The position numbers and the translations under genes were made by a program. From Caenorhabditis remanei (lineage: Eukaryota > Nematoda > Chromadorea > Rhabditida > Rhabditidae): a DNA stretch of 64,000 nt. Shown piece after piece: positions 9,996 through 20,661 of the stretch. The notes under the pieces are model-generated. The model made no database searches, was not told the DNA's origin, and was given only the letters and a program-made list of their open reading frames with translations. Every line of letters starts with the position of its first letter. Positions within the stretch are counted from its first letter, which is position 1. The stretch covers positions 15,004,001-15,068,000 of the forward strand of contig NC_071331.1 in assembly GCF_010183535.1 (NCBI RefSeq), written 5' to 3'.

Positions 9996-11809
9996 ATGAG
10001 GAATCTGATATTTGTTGCTGTCTTGTCAACTACTGTCTCTTCTTTGAGTTTCTGGGAGAAGGCACAAGGATATATCTCGTTAGTCGGAAATTCCATTTCT
10101 TTTCTGAAATAAATTTATGTTTCAGTGGAGGCGCATCAGCAAATGCTTCAGCCAATGTCGGTGGATCTGGATCTGTATCCGGTTCAAACTTTCTTTCAGG
10201 ACTCCAGAATTCTTCATTCGGACAAGCAGTTATGGGAGGAATTGATATGTAGTGAGTGACCACTTGTTGTTTCAGACTATAAAATGACGTTTCAGTAATC
10301 AAGCTAAAAATGGAAGTGGATCGAACTCATGGCAAACGTGAGTTTCTATTTCAATCACTTTCGCTCATTATCGTTATTTTTCAGTGCTCTTGGTAACTCA
10401 TCTTTCGGAAATTTCTACCAACAAGGAGTTGATTTCTTGTAAGTTACACTTTTCTAGATCAAGCTTTTACTGAGATAGTTTCAGCTCACAAGGTGGAAAT
10501 GGAAATGGAAGTTTCATTGATGCCGCAGTTATTCAACAGTATGTCATACGTATCATTTTATATCAAACATTTTCAATTTCAGAACTTTTGGAAACTCTTC
10601 ATTCGGAGAAGTTGTTCAGTCTGGAATTGAATTCTAGTATGTTCTTCCCTCACTTCTAATACATTCAGCTGTGTCATTTCAGTAATAATTTGAAGAATGG
10701 GAACTCTCCATTCGCTGGAGATGCCTCTTCTATTATCGGAAACTTCGTTCCATTCCTTGCTAACGCCTCAACTGAAGCCAAAACAGAATTCTATGCACTT
10801 CTTCCGAATATCGGAAATATGACTATTGCTGAGATGGAAACTGCTATAGATGCATGGGCAGCAAAGTATGGATTGACGGAAGAAGTTCAAGCATTCAACC
10901 GAAGATCCGAAAACGCGACGGCAGTTGCTGAAGAGCATGCTAACTCCCTCATCATGAACCTTCCAAATGTTGTGAATAATTTGAAGGCAATCAACGATGA
11001 TAAGAACCAAACACTCATTGAGAAGCACACTAGATTGATGAATTATGTGAATTCATTGGATGAAGATACAAAAGATGTATCATTCCCAGGCGAATTAACC
11101 AGTGATATTCCTTTTCTTTTCAGATTGTCTTCGTCTTGTTCAAATCTTTCCTTCCTCCACAATTCACAAAGCCAAAAGTATTATAGATGATTTATTCTAA
11201 CTTCAAAACGTTCTCTTATTGCAGTGTATTGGTAGTGGTGGTGGCTTCGGGGAAATCTACCAACAGGCGTTGGAATTCTTCTCAGGAAACGGAAGTTCTT
11301 TGGGAATGGGATCTGGATCTGGATCTGGAAGTGGAAAGGTCGGAGGAGGAGGAGGGATGTTCGGAAACATAGGACAATTCTTCTCATCTTTCAATGGAAA
11401 TGGAAATGGAAATAATGGATCTGGAAACGGAAAACCACATCCAATGATTGGAGTCCTCAGTAACTTTATGAATGTAGGTCACATTTTCTCTCTAAACTTT
11501 TAAAATAAGTTCAATTTTCAGAAGAACAATATCAGTGAATCAGAAGCTAGTGCCGTTATGAGTGGAGCTCAACATGACGGCGGATTCGCTTCAATTCAAA
11601 TTCTTCCAGCCGTCGAATTGAATGTTGGTGGTGCTTCCCTTGCCAGTGATGCTCAAATCGGTTTGGCTGTGATTGATGAGACCCACACCACGAAAAAGAA
11701 CAAGAAACAACAACAACAGGCAAACAAGAACAAGAAGAAGACAACGACGGTCGCTCCACTCGCCGCCGATGCCAACGTCGCTTTGGAAGTACATGCCCAA
11801 GTCCTTTAG
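9996..11809 (+). CDS. large secreted SXP/RAL-2 (DUF148) protein with Gly/Asn-rich duplicated exons
   Basis: Ten exons: 9996-10078, 10126-10251, 10296-10337, 10385-10438, 10485-10538, 10583-10636, 10683-11076, 11124-11177, 11225-11473, 11522-11809; 465 aa. Signal peptide MRNLIFVAVLSTTVSS. Residues about 28-145 are Gly/Asn/Ser-rich and built from repeated short modules (NSSFGQAVMGGIDM, NSSFGNFYQQGVDF, NSSFGEVVQSGIEF). Exon 7 carries the DUF148 domain (FVPFLANASTEAKTEFYALL, AIDAWAAKYGL), continuing into exon 8 (IVFVLFKSFLPPQFTKPK). Then come a Gly/Ser/Asn-rich segment (GGGGGMFGNIGQFFSS) and a basic Lys/Gln-rich stretch before VALEVHAQVL. All introns among exons 1-7 are in the same phase. AATAAA follows at 11826-11831. 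The third member of the local family; function unknown, probably a structural or extracellular protein. Confidence 0.85.
10385..10636 (+). repeat. three consecutive 54-nt exons encoding 18-aa modules
   Basis: Exons 10385-10438, 10485-10538 and 10583-10636 are each exactly 54 nt and in the same phase. The first and third encode closely similar modules (GNSSFGNFYQQGVDF and GNSSFGEVVQSGIEF); the middle one is a Gly/Asn variant (GGNGNGSFIDAAVIQQ). The end of exon 2 (NSSFGQAVMGGIDM) and part of exon 9 (GGGFGEIYQQALEFF) carry the same motif. This is tandem exon duplication. Confidence 0.75.
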
Positions 11810-11825
11810 AAATCAGTTTTGAATG

Positions 11826-11831
11826 AATAAA
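11826..11831 (+). promoter_or_regulatory. polyadenylation signal AATAAA
   Basis: AATAAA 17 nt after the stop codon of the third SXP/RAL-2 gene. Confidence 0.75.
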
Positions 11832-11968
11832 TACATTCAGAATAAGTTATATAATAACAGTCTCCTTCTTTATGAATAACAATTGCAGACAGTGACGAAT
11901 GGTCACCGCGTTCTCTTTTAACTTTAATAATCGTTCCTCTTTTTGACTTGAAAAGTATAAAAGTGTTT

Positions 11969-12087
11969 GCACGAAGTGGGATTCGAACCCACGCACCCAT
12001 ACGAGTACCAGAACACCCAGAAGATCTCGAACTCGAGAGAAGCATTTCGCTTGAGTCTGGCGCCTTAGACCACTCGGCCATCCGTGC
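11969..12087 (-). tRNA. tRNA-Leu (CAA), with intron
   Basis: Type II leucine tRNA read from the minus strand. The acceptor stem GCACGGA pairs with TTCGTGC. The D-arm contains an A box (TGGCCGAGTGG) and the T-arm a B box (GGTTCGAATCC). Anticodon stem CCAGA and loop start CT-CAA-G put the CAA anticodon at 12053-12051. An intron of about 36 nt follows the base 3' of the anticodon, at the canonical 37/38 position, before TTCTGG closes the stem; the mature body is about 83 nt with a long variable arm, as in leucine tRNAs. A short minus-strand T-run just beyond 11969 can end Pol III transcription. It lies 3' to 3' with the gene ending at 11809. Confidence 0.93.
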
Positions 12088-12895
12088 ATGACCTCGTTCC
12101 ACTGACTGATCTATTTTGTTCTTGACATCTCATTTTCTTCTTCTTCTTCTTCAACTTTAATTTAGAAGCGATGAACTTTCAACCATGAAAATGAACGTGT
12201 CACTGATGCCGTCTCGTTTTCTACTATCTCTTCGAACCCACCCACAATCGGTTCTCGTTGTTCCTCCTATCTTGTTTGCCTCACCATCCTAAAAAATTTT
12301 TTGGGAAAAAACGTTTCGCACATTAGCATAAAACTCTTTTCCGAACATAACAATAATCCGCGATCTTTTCCTTGTGACAATACAATTTCGATCTACTCGA
12401 TTTTTCTACTTTTTCAGGCATATCAATGATCGAGACTACCACAAACCGGAAAATTTATTTTAGTCATGACTTTTAGTCGTCTATAAAGGACGTTACTTTT
12501 ATTTTCTGCTTGAGGTCTTTTCAAATAAACAATTATACATTGTTGATACTACAACTTTTGAAAATGTTCCTTGTTCTAACTCTGAACAACTATTGAGTTT
12601 CTTGCTGTCAGAAATTAAGAATTCGGAATCTCTGAAATTCGTTCCTATAGAATAATTAATGATGAGTAGGTTATGAAATTAGTTTAACCGGTCTCCAGCC
12701 TCTTTTCAGAATGACTTGATCAATCCGGGGATACAAGTCCTTTTCTTTTTCAAATTGACATCACCTTTCCAATATTTTATTCTGAAGCTGGTTGATGACT
12801 CATTTCCTGTTTATTTCAAATAAAAACAGTTTCATCTTCTCCATTTACCGTTCCGAAGTAATTGATCGGAATACGTTTTAATTCTTTTTCAGATT
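12088..12895. other. intergenic, nhx-9 upstream region
   Basis: About 800 nt between the tRNA and the first exon of the exchanger gene. T/C-rich near 12120-12150, otherwise AT-rich, with no supported gene. It should hold the distal promoter of the exchanger gene. Confidence 0.5.
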
Positions 12896-15800
12896 ATGTC
12901 TTCCCGTCTTTTTGTCTTTTTTCTCATTTGCTATGCGACAGCCGACAAAATCGAGGAATCAAATTCTGGTGGATATCAGGTGAGATCAGATGAACTTAAG
13001 CTAAAAGGCTGGAGATGGCATTAGATGTCCCTTCAAATGTTATTTTTCCAACAATAGACTATAGTTTTTCTTATAAATGAAATCTGCTTTTTACAATGTT
13101 GCTAGCTGCTTCACAAGCGCGTGAATTCACATTGATTGCTTTGCTTTTCGTTATCTTTATCAGAACGCCTTTTTCCGTTAGCCGCTTCTCCATTTCCTCC
13201 GATTTTTTCGCTTTCCTTTTGATTGATAAATCACAAAACAAGTGTGATCTGTCTATTCATCGTTTTCGAAGAATGACGCCATCTGCTTGTTCTTTTTAAT
13301 TGTTCAAGTTCAAACTACTAAATTTCCCCATTAAAATATTCAAAATAGGACACGACCTCCCATTCTAAAAATGCAATGAAACGAGATATGATTTCATTTC
13401 CACCGGTTCGTTTAAAATCTCCACTGATTTCAATTCTCTCTTTCTATTCTTTCTTCATCATCTATCTCCCCCTTTTCTAGAGATATTTCGCGTCATTATC
13501 TTGTTGCGGCTTCATCTCTTTCATCCAACCAATCATCTACATTTATCATTATTCTACCCCTTTTTCTCTTTTTTCGTACACCGCGCACCAAAACCAAAGA
13601 CCAAAAAGGTCCATCTGTATAAAGCTGCTTTTAGAAACGAACTGGTCATAGGTTTTATCCCTCAAATGGGTCATGAGTACGATATAGAAGAGGTCTGAGT
13701 TGTTTCTTTTTCTTCAAATTTCTTTTTTTTTCAGTTATTCACATGGAAATGGGACGATGTTCACCACGTCTATGTTATTACAGTATGGCTTCTCATCGCC
13801 TCGCTAGCTAAAATCTGTAAGTTCTTCTTTTCCTCAACTGTATTTAAAATGGCTGCTTTCAGTATTCAATTTAATGAAACCAATATCAAAATGGCTACCA
13901 GATTCCTCACTTCTTATTATTGTTGGACTGGGACTTGGATGGGTTCTCCATCAGACAACATTGAGTGGAGCTACTTTAGACTCTCATACTTTCTTTCTTT
14001 ACTTACTTCCACCTATCATTTTTGACGCGGGTACTTTTGAATCAACTTGAGTTTCAGATAAAACATTGAAATTCTCAGGTTACTTCATGCCTAATAGAGC
14101 TTTATTCGAAAACTTCGACTCAGTCCTTGTCTTCTCAGTTTTTGGTACAATTTGGAATACATTCGCCATCGGAGGCTCACTTCTTCTCATGGCTCAATAT
14201 GATCTCTTCACAATGTCTTTCTCAACTTTCGAGATTCTTGTTTTCTCTGCACTCATTTCGGCAGTTGATCCAGTTGCAGTTATTGCTGTTTTTGAGGAAA
14301 TTCACGTCAACGAATTTCTTTTTATCAATGTTTTCGGAGAAGCACTTTTCAATGATGGTGTTACTGTGGTAAGATTCACAGTTAAAGCAGAGATTATTCT
14401 AAAAACATCTTACTTGTTTCAGGTTTTGTATCAAATGTTCAAAAGTTTTGCGTTAATTGGATCAGATAATTTATCAGTTTTGGATTATGCAACAGGCGGA
14501 TTATCATTCTTTGTTGTCGCTCTTGGAGGAGCTGCAATTGGAGTTATCTTCGCAATTGCAGCTAGTTTGACTACAAAGTACACATACGATGTCAGAATTC
14601 TAGCCCCAGTTTTCATTTTTGTGCTTCCTTACATGGCATATCTTACTGCTGAAATGGTATCACTTTCTTCCATTATTGCGTGAGTCGTTTTCAAAATGGA
14701 GAAAGTTCGAAAACGTAATCTTTCAGAATTGCAATTTGTGGAATGTTGATGAAACAGTACATTAAAGGAAATATAACGCAAGCAGCTGCAAACTCTGTGA
14801 AATATTTCACAAAAATGCTCGCTCAGTCATCAGAAACAGTCATTTTCATGTTTCTCGGTCTCTCAACAATCTCTTCTCAACATCATTTCGATCTGATTTT
14901 TATCTGCGCAACTCTCTTCTTTTGTCTCATCTACAGAGCCATCGGAATCGTTGTTCAATGCTACATTTTGAATAGATTCCGAAACAAAAAGTTTGAAGTT
15001 GTCGATCAATTTATTATGTCATATGGAGGACTTCGTGGTGCCATTGCATACGGTCTCGTGGTCTCAATTCCAGCCTCGATAACAGCAAAACCAATGTTTA
15101 TCACAGCTACAATTGCAGTGATTTACTTCACAGTATTCCTTCAAGGAATCACTATACGACCATTAGTAAATTGTCTGAAAGTGAAAAGGAAAGAGGAAAG
15201 AGACCGCACAATGGTGGAGAGTGTTTACAATAAATACTTGGATTATATGATGTCAGGAGTTGAAGATATTGCTGGGCAGAAGGGACATTACACTTTTATC
15301 GAAAAGTGAGTACATATTGAACGTTTCTTACAGTACCAATCTATTTCAGTTTCGAAAGATTCAATGCAAAAGTAATCAAGCCAGTATTAATGAGACATCA
15401 GAAAAGAGAGAGTTTTGATGCTTCTTCAATTGTTCGTGCTTACGAAAAAATAACATTAGAAGATGCAATTAAATTAGCGAAAGTCAAAAACACGATTCAA
15501 AACAAGAGATTGGAGAGAATCAAGAGTGAAAATAAGGTAGCACAATCTCTTCCTGACAAGATTTCGTCCAACCAGAAGACGGTGACACCGAGAGATTTGC
15601 AATTAAAGAAGGTTGGTTTCAATATTCGATAAAAAAATAAATAAAATTGAAATTTCAGTTTATGGAATCTGGAGAGAATATCGATTCATTGTACATGCTG
15701 TTCAGTGATTTATTGGATAGAAAGTTACATGAAATGAATACATCTCCAATTCAGAAAAAAGAAACGGAAGGTTCGGATGATATTCAAGACGATTATATGG

Positions 15801-16179
15801 CCGAAGTGGTGAGTTTTATTGACTTTTCTTTGAAAACTATTAGTTTATTCACCTGCGAAGAAGCACTTTTCTACTCTTGAAAAGTGCAATTTCTCAATTA
15901 TTTAAAATGAATTCTGTTCATTTGACCTTCTCACGTCACAAGTTTCCTCCCATGCCACCTGATTTCCGTTCATTTTATTCTCAACCCCATTACCATCAAA
16001 CTGATGAAATGAGTTCTGACACTATCATCATTCTTTTTTTCTTGAAGGGATCACGATCAAACCTATCAGCAATGTTCCGAAGTGCTGAACAACTGCCATC
16101 AGAAGAAGCATTCCATCGGGGAAGAAGACAATCAACTGGAGATTTAAATGCAACGAAAAGAGCCGATTTCAATGTTTAA
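12896..16179 (+). CDS. nhx-9: Na+/H+ exchanger (NHX-9-like, SLC9 family)
   Basis: Electroneutral Na+/H+ antiporter of the CPA1/NHE family, acting at the plasma or an organelle membrane in pH and volume control. Nine exons: 12896-12979, 13735-13816, 13863-14030, 14079-14368, 14423-14679, 14727-15305, 15350-15611, 15659-15808, 16048-16179; 667 aa. A signal-like N-terminus (MSSRLFVFFLICYATADK) precedes about 12 membrane segments. Family signatures are visible: LLPPIIFDAGYFM, the SAVDPVAVIAVFEEIHVNE motif, FGEALFNDGVTVV with its acidic ion-binding residues, and SYGGLRGAIAYGLV. A cytosolic basic tail (RHQKRESFDASSIV onward) is typical of regulatory domains. A TTTTTCAG acceptor lies 3 nt before the ATG. 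An alternative first exon is at 13666-13692. AATAAA at 16233-16238. Named from similarity to C. elegans ZK822.3 and from synteny. Confidence 0.92.
13618..13692 (+). promoter_or_regulatory. internal promoter and alternative first exon of nhx-9
   Basis: Within the 755-nt first intron there is a TATAAA at 13618-13623, an acceptor-like TTTTAG at 13629-13634 and an ATG at 13666. The exon 13666-13692 reads MGHEYDIEE and ends at a GT donor in phase 0, exactly the phase needed to join exon 13735 (LFTWKWDD). A shorter isoform without the signal-like N-terminus is therefore supported. Inferred from sequence only. Confidence 0.6.
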
Positions 16180-16232
16180 CATTGAAAAACAAACAGTACG
16201 AAATATTTTTTGAATTTTATACTTTCAAAAAG

Positions 16233-16238
16233 AATAAA
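16233..16238 (+). promoter_or_regulatory. polyadenylation signal AATAAA
   Basis: AATAAA 54 nt after the exchanger stop codon. Confidence 0.7.
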
Positions 16239-17217
16239 TTATTTTACAATGAATTGTCTTGAATAATTTTTTCTTCTTTTTGTTAATTAGATTGAATCTT
16301 TATTTGACAAATTACAGTGGTATTAATGATACGACTCATAGAGATTTATGGCACAGAAAGAGAATTAGACACACTTTCAAAAAACATTCTCGTTTTCTCT
16401 CTTTTTTCTCTCTCTATTTTTTGTTTCCGTCATTTCCACTTCACACTGGTGACTAGCCTGTTACACTGGACGAAAGGTATGCTCTCAGTGAGAGAGCACA
16501 AGATATATGGAGAGAAAGAGGAAGAGAAATTGTACCGATATACCGACACAGATATCTTCTCTCTTTTATTAATCATGGTTTCTTCTCCAATTCTTTTTTC
16601 ATCTAAAAAATATTCCCATGGAGGTTTGGATAATACGTTTTGACTTGAGTTTTGACTTGTTTTTCGAGAAGATGTATCTCCGAAAAAGACTTGAACGCCT
16701 TTTTTGAACTTCCATTTTCCAATACCCATTTGCAAGAATTTTCAATCATTTTTGCAAGAGTTCCTGAAAAAGTTTTCTGCTCTTCTGATCTTTAAAGAAT
16801 GATTCGAAAAGATATGAGAAAAAGGGGCGGAGCTTCGGAGCGTCAACATGTGGTACAAAGTTCACTTATCTTTTTTCAATTTCTTTTTCTCAAGTCAGTT
16901 GAAAATGTTCCCTTCTAACCTAAAAATGTTAAAACCTATTTCATTTTCTCTTTTTATGGGTAAATTTACGACTGTTTTTACTTCAAAATAGATTCCCTTT
17001 CTACTCTTTTCTTCGCCATTCTTGGAACAAACATCAATTCATTTCTTGCCCAAGACCAAACCTTCCTTTTTCAATCAGTTGGCGTCTGGTAGACTTTCTC
17101 GAATTTCTCGTCTTTGACCGCGAATCAATCACGTAATAAGTTATCATTCAATCATTAATCACCTCCTCTCAACCGATTCATTTTTTTTTGTCATCACTTC
17201 ATTGTATTCATTGCAGA
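16239..17217. other. intergenic, SLC5 upstream region
   Basis: About 980 nt, T-rich with short AT tracts and no supported gene. The 3' end runs straight into the trans-splice-type acceptor TTGCAG at 17211-17216. Several short open frames have no codon or splice support. Confidence 0.5.
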
Positions 17218-19242
17218 ATGTCTCGAGACGTATCTCTTCATTGGTTAGATTATGCAATTTTTGGATTAAGTATTGGATTATCATTGAGTACGGGTGTTTA
17301 TCATGCAATTAAGTGAGTATTTCAAATAAGATAATTCATCTTAAAATGGCGAAATCTCATTCCAGAAGTCGTATAATTCTTCGAAGAGGTGACCGAACAG
17401 CAAAAGAAGAATATCTAATGGGTGGTCGGCAACTTCCTCCACTTCCTGTTGCTCTATCTCTTCTAACAACTTTTCTCTCTGGAATTTTGATGCTTGGAGT
17501 TCCGGCTGAAATGTTCCAAAGAGGTGCTCAAATCTGGTTGAATTTCGTGATTGGAGTGGCCTCATCGATTGTCACATGTTTCGTCTTTTTGCCAGTATTT
17601 CACAAAATGAAGAGCACATGTCTTCATGAGTATTTCATTCATCGGTTGGTCATTTGATCATTTGATTTATCTTCTAAACTGATGATTTCAGATATAATTC
17701 AATTCTCATCCGTCGTCTCTTCTCTCTCCTCTTCCTTCTATTCACTATCGTCTACATGTCAGTCGTTCTTTATGCTCCATCAGTTGCTCTATCTCCAGTT
17801 CTTCAAATTAACAAATGGTATCTTGTTCTGGTATTTTCTTTGCTGTTCTCAAACATCAAATATCACTTTTCAATTTCAGATCTTTGGATGCACTACCACA
17901 TTGTACACATGCCTTGGAGGATTGAAAGCTGTTGTTTGGACTGATTCATTGCAGGCAGTAATAATGTATACTGGTGTATTCACTCTTATTTATAAAGGAC
18001 TCTCTCATCCAAGAGTTGGAGGATTGGAACGAGTTATGAGTATTGCATGGGATAGTGGAAGAATAAGTGAATTAGGAAGAATGGATTGGAGAATTGACCA
18101 ATATAACAGTCTTTGGATCAATCTTTTCTCTGGAACAATCGTATGGTTGGCTTCTTTCGGAGTGAATCAATTGGCTATTCAAAGATATGCAAGTCTTCCA
18201 AACCTTAAAGTTGCTCAGAGTATCATCATTTACACTCTCGCTCCTTTCACAGTTCTCTGTTCAATTGTTGCTTTTGTTGGATTCATTGCTCTTGCTTACT
18301 TCTACAATTGTAATCCACTGGAAACTGGAGAAATCAAACAAAGTGATCACATTACAATCATCTTCGCAAGAGACATTCTCCGTGAGTTAAAAAAATCAAA
18401 TTTCAGAAAATTGTATAGTTTTTTTAGAACCAACTCCTGGCCTTTTCGGACTATATGTCTCTTGCATTATGTCAGCTACGCTTTCAACACTTTCAAGTGG
18501 AATGAACAGTATGGCAGCAGCTATTTATGAAGATTTCTTGAAGAATAAACTGGATGGAAAGATAACTGATACTGGAGCCACGCGACTCAATAAGGTGAAT
18601 CATCAGTCTTGAGAATATTAACTAATATCAATTTTACTTTCAGCTTATAGTGCTCATATGTGGATTAACTTCAACTGGACTTGCATTCCTTGCTGAAGTT
18701 CTTGGTGGAAGTCTTCGTATTTGTATATCTGTAATGGGTGCGATGTCTGGTCCGATGGTTGCAATCTTTGTATTGGCTCTGTTCTTCCCAAAGAGCGGAT
18801 CCAAATCATGTCTCATCTCATTCTTCTTATCGAATCTGTTCTGCCTAATCATATGCATTGCCAACTATATTCAAGATCCCTATCAAGACCTTTTCTTGCC
18901 AACAAATACAACTATGGAAGGTTGTAATCAGAACTCAAATTTCACTATTCGAATGATGCCTACTTATGATGCTCATTATGGAAATCCTGATACTTTGTTC
19001 ATATCCCGAATATCCACGTATTCTTATGCAGGAGTTGGATTTGTTCTAATGATGGTCATTGGGTATATCACTTCTCTTTTCGAGAAATCTGACCATAAAG
19101 AAGAGAAAATCAGGCATCTTACATTTGCTGGTAGAAAGTAAGTTTCGTTTTTCCGTTGTTCATTTCCAATTTCTTATTTTTCAGTGAGCCGTGGCCAGAT
19201 ACTCATCACGAATTCGATCATTTCTTGAAAGAAATCAAATAG
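17218..19242 (+). CDS. sodium:solute symporter, SLC5 family (sodium-dependent vitamin/monocarboxylate-like)
   Basis: Na+-coupled symporter of the SSS/SLC5 family. Seven exons: 17218-17312, 17366-17644, 17692-17830, 17880-18381, 18428-18594, 18644-19137, 19185-19242; 577 aa, a usual size. N-terminal segments LDYAIFGLSIGLSLSTGVYH and the conserved EEYLMGGRQLPPLPVALSLL start the fold. GCTTTLYTCLGGLKAVVWTD and the sodium-site-region sequence SATLSTLSSGMNSMAAAIYED are typical of this family, closest to the SMVT/SMCT/iodide symporter branch. Potential N-glycosylation sites lie near TNTTMEGCNQNSNFT, in a loop that would be extracellular. TTGCAG ends 1 nt before the ATG, a typical SL1 arrangement. 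The substrate cannot be read from sequence. Convergent with the SDR gene at 19357. Confidence 0.9.
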
Positions 19243-19340
19243 AAACTTCATTAAATTCAAGATAGTTCAAAGAAGCTAGAGATATAAAAACAAAATGTGT
19301 TTTCATAAAAAGCGGGTGAAATTCTTGTCCAAAAGCTGTC

Positions 19341-19346
19341 AATAAA
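19341..19346 (+). promoter_or_regulatory. polyadenylation signal AATAAA
   Basis: AATAAA about 100 nt after the SLC5 stop codon and only 11 nt from the stop codon of the convergent SDR gene, so the two 3' ends overlap. Confidence 0.65.
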
Positions 19347-19356
19347 ATGATTCCAC

Positions 19357-20393
19357 TCAAGCCTCTGCCATTTTTTCCTTGAAATCTGACATGTCGATAT
19401 TGCAACAGAGACGAGAACCACCATCAATAATTATACTTTGTCCAACAATACATTCGGAAACTTTTCTGAAAACAACAATTTTGAAAAACATTTATTTTCT
19501 TAAAATTCACCTGTCCGCAAGGAAAATGATGGCATGAGCGACGTCATCAGCGGTTGCAGCTCTTCCTAATGGAATATATTCTGGTTTACTTTGCACATAA
19601 TTCTCCATTTTTCTAGCGTTATCTTCGCCTACAAGTCTCGAAAAGAATGAGGTTCTAACGAGACCCGGGCTGAAAAAATATATCGTTTAAATTAATTGAA
19701 CCCAATTCCAACTCACTTGACCGTATTCAAACGAACTCCTTTCAGTATAAATTCATGAGCCATCGATCGGCTCATTTGATCTAAAGCTGCTTTGGGAACA
19801 GCATAATAAGGCATTGACATGACTCCGAGTGGTCCAGATGATAAGAAAGTTGAAACATTCACAATGTCTCCTTTGGTTTTGACTAGATGTGGAATAGCTT
19901 TTTGTGTCAAGATCATTACTCTGAAACACAAAAAAACAATTTTAAAAGGGAAAAACACAAACTGTTTGAAATTGGAATCCCATGATCTCTGCATAACATC
20001 ATAACCCATTTCCCATCCTTCTTTTCCACTCATATCCACTTCTAAGGAGCCAGCATTGTTAATCTGAAATTGGAAAGTATAAAAATAAGTATGCAAACAA
20101 AGAAATAAAAAACTCACCAGAATATCCAATTTTCCAAAAGTATCAATTACAGTTTCCACTAGAATACTCAAAAATCCATCGTCCATTACGTCTCCAACAG
20201 TTGGATGAAGATCCGATGACTTTGCTCCAACAGCCATACACATTTTTCTAGTTTTCTCTACATTTTCAGCACATCTTCCGGTTATTACAACTTTTGCCCC
20301 TTCTCCAGCGAATAAAACAGCAGCAGCTTGTCCGATTCCACTAGAAGATCCAGTAATAAGTACAACTTTTCCAGCGAAACGTTGACCAGACAT
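19357..20393 (-). CDS. short-chain dehydrogenase/reductase (classical SDR)
   Basis: NAD(P)-dependent oxidoreductase of the classical SDR family, probably cytosolic. Five exons: 20393-20118, 20063-19963, 19920-19727 region ending at 19717, 19669-19511, 19465-19357; 282 aa. The cofactor motif TGSSSGIGQ (TGxxxGIG) is near residue 15, NNAG is at the start of exon 2, the catalytic Ser is in NVSTFLSSGPLG and the catalytic Tyr/Lys pair in YAVPKAAL (YxxxK). The C-terminal half carries the usual PGLVRT substrate-loop start and DGGSRL. No targeting signal is evident. The upstream gene on the same strand ends about 270 nt away, so co-transcription is possible. Substrate unknown. Confidence 0.9.
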
Positions 20394-20661
20394 AACGGAA
20401 AAATGAAGAAAATGAAAGCAATTCGAGGCAACAGGCCGCACTATATTTTGAGAGACTGAGTACGTTTGTAACCAATTTGATTGTGACAAACAAATTAGGA
20501 TTATGAAATTTTTGTGTTGCCTTTAGTTCCAGTTTTCAGGTGTTTATTCAATTAAAACAAAAAAACCTAATCCGACGGAACAGACAGACAAAAAATAGTC
20601 TAGATAATCGTGTTACTGTTCTACATCAATGACTAAAAACCACAAATTTCTTCGTCTATTT

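Noticed and set aside
11806..12102. Open frames overlapping 11969-12087
   Set aside because: They are translations of the tRNA-Leu gene and its flank.
20394..20489. N-terminal extension of the SDR
   Set aside because: The frame stays open but has no ATG (it begins TTG), and TGxxxGIG is correctly placed near the N-terminus when starting at 20393.
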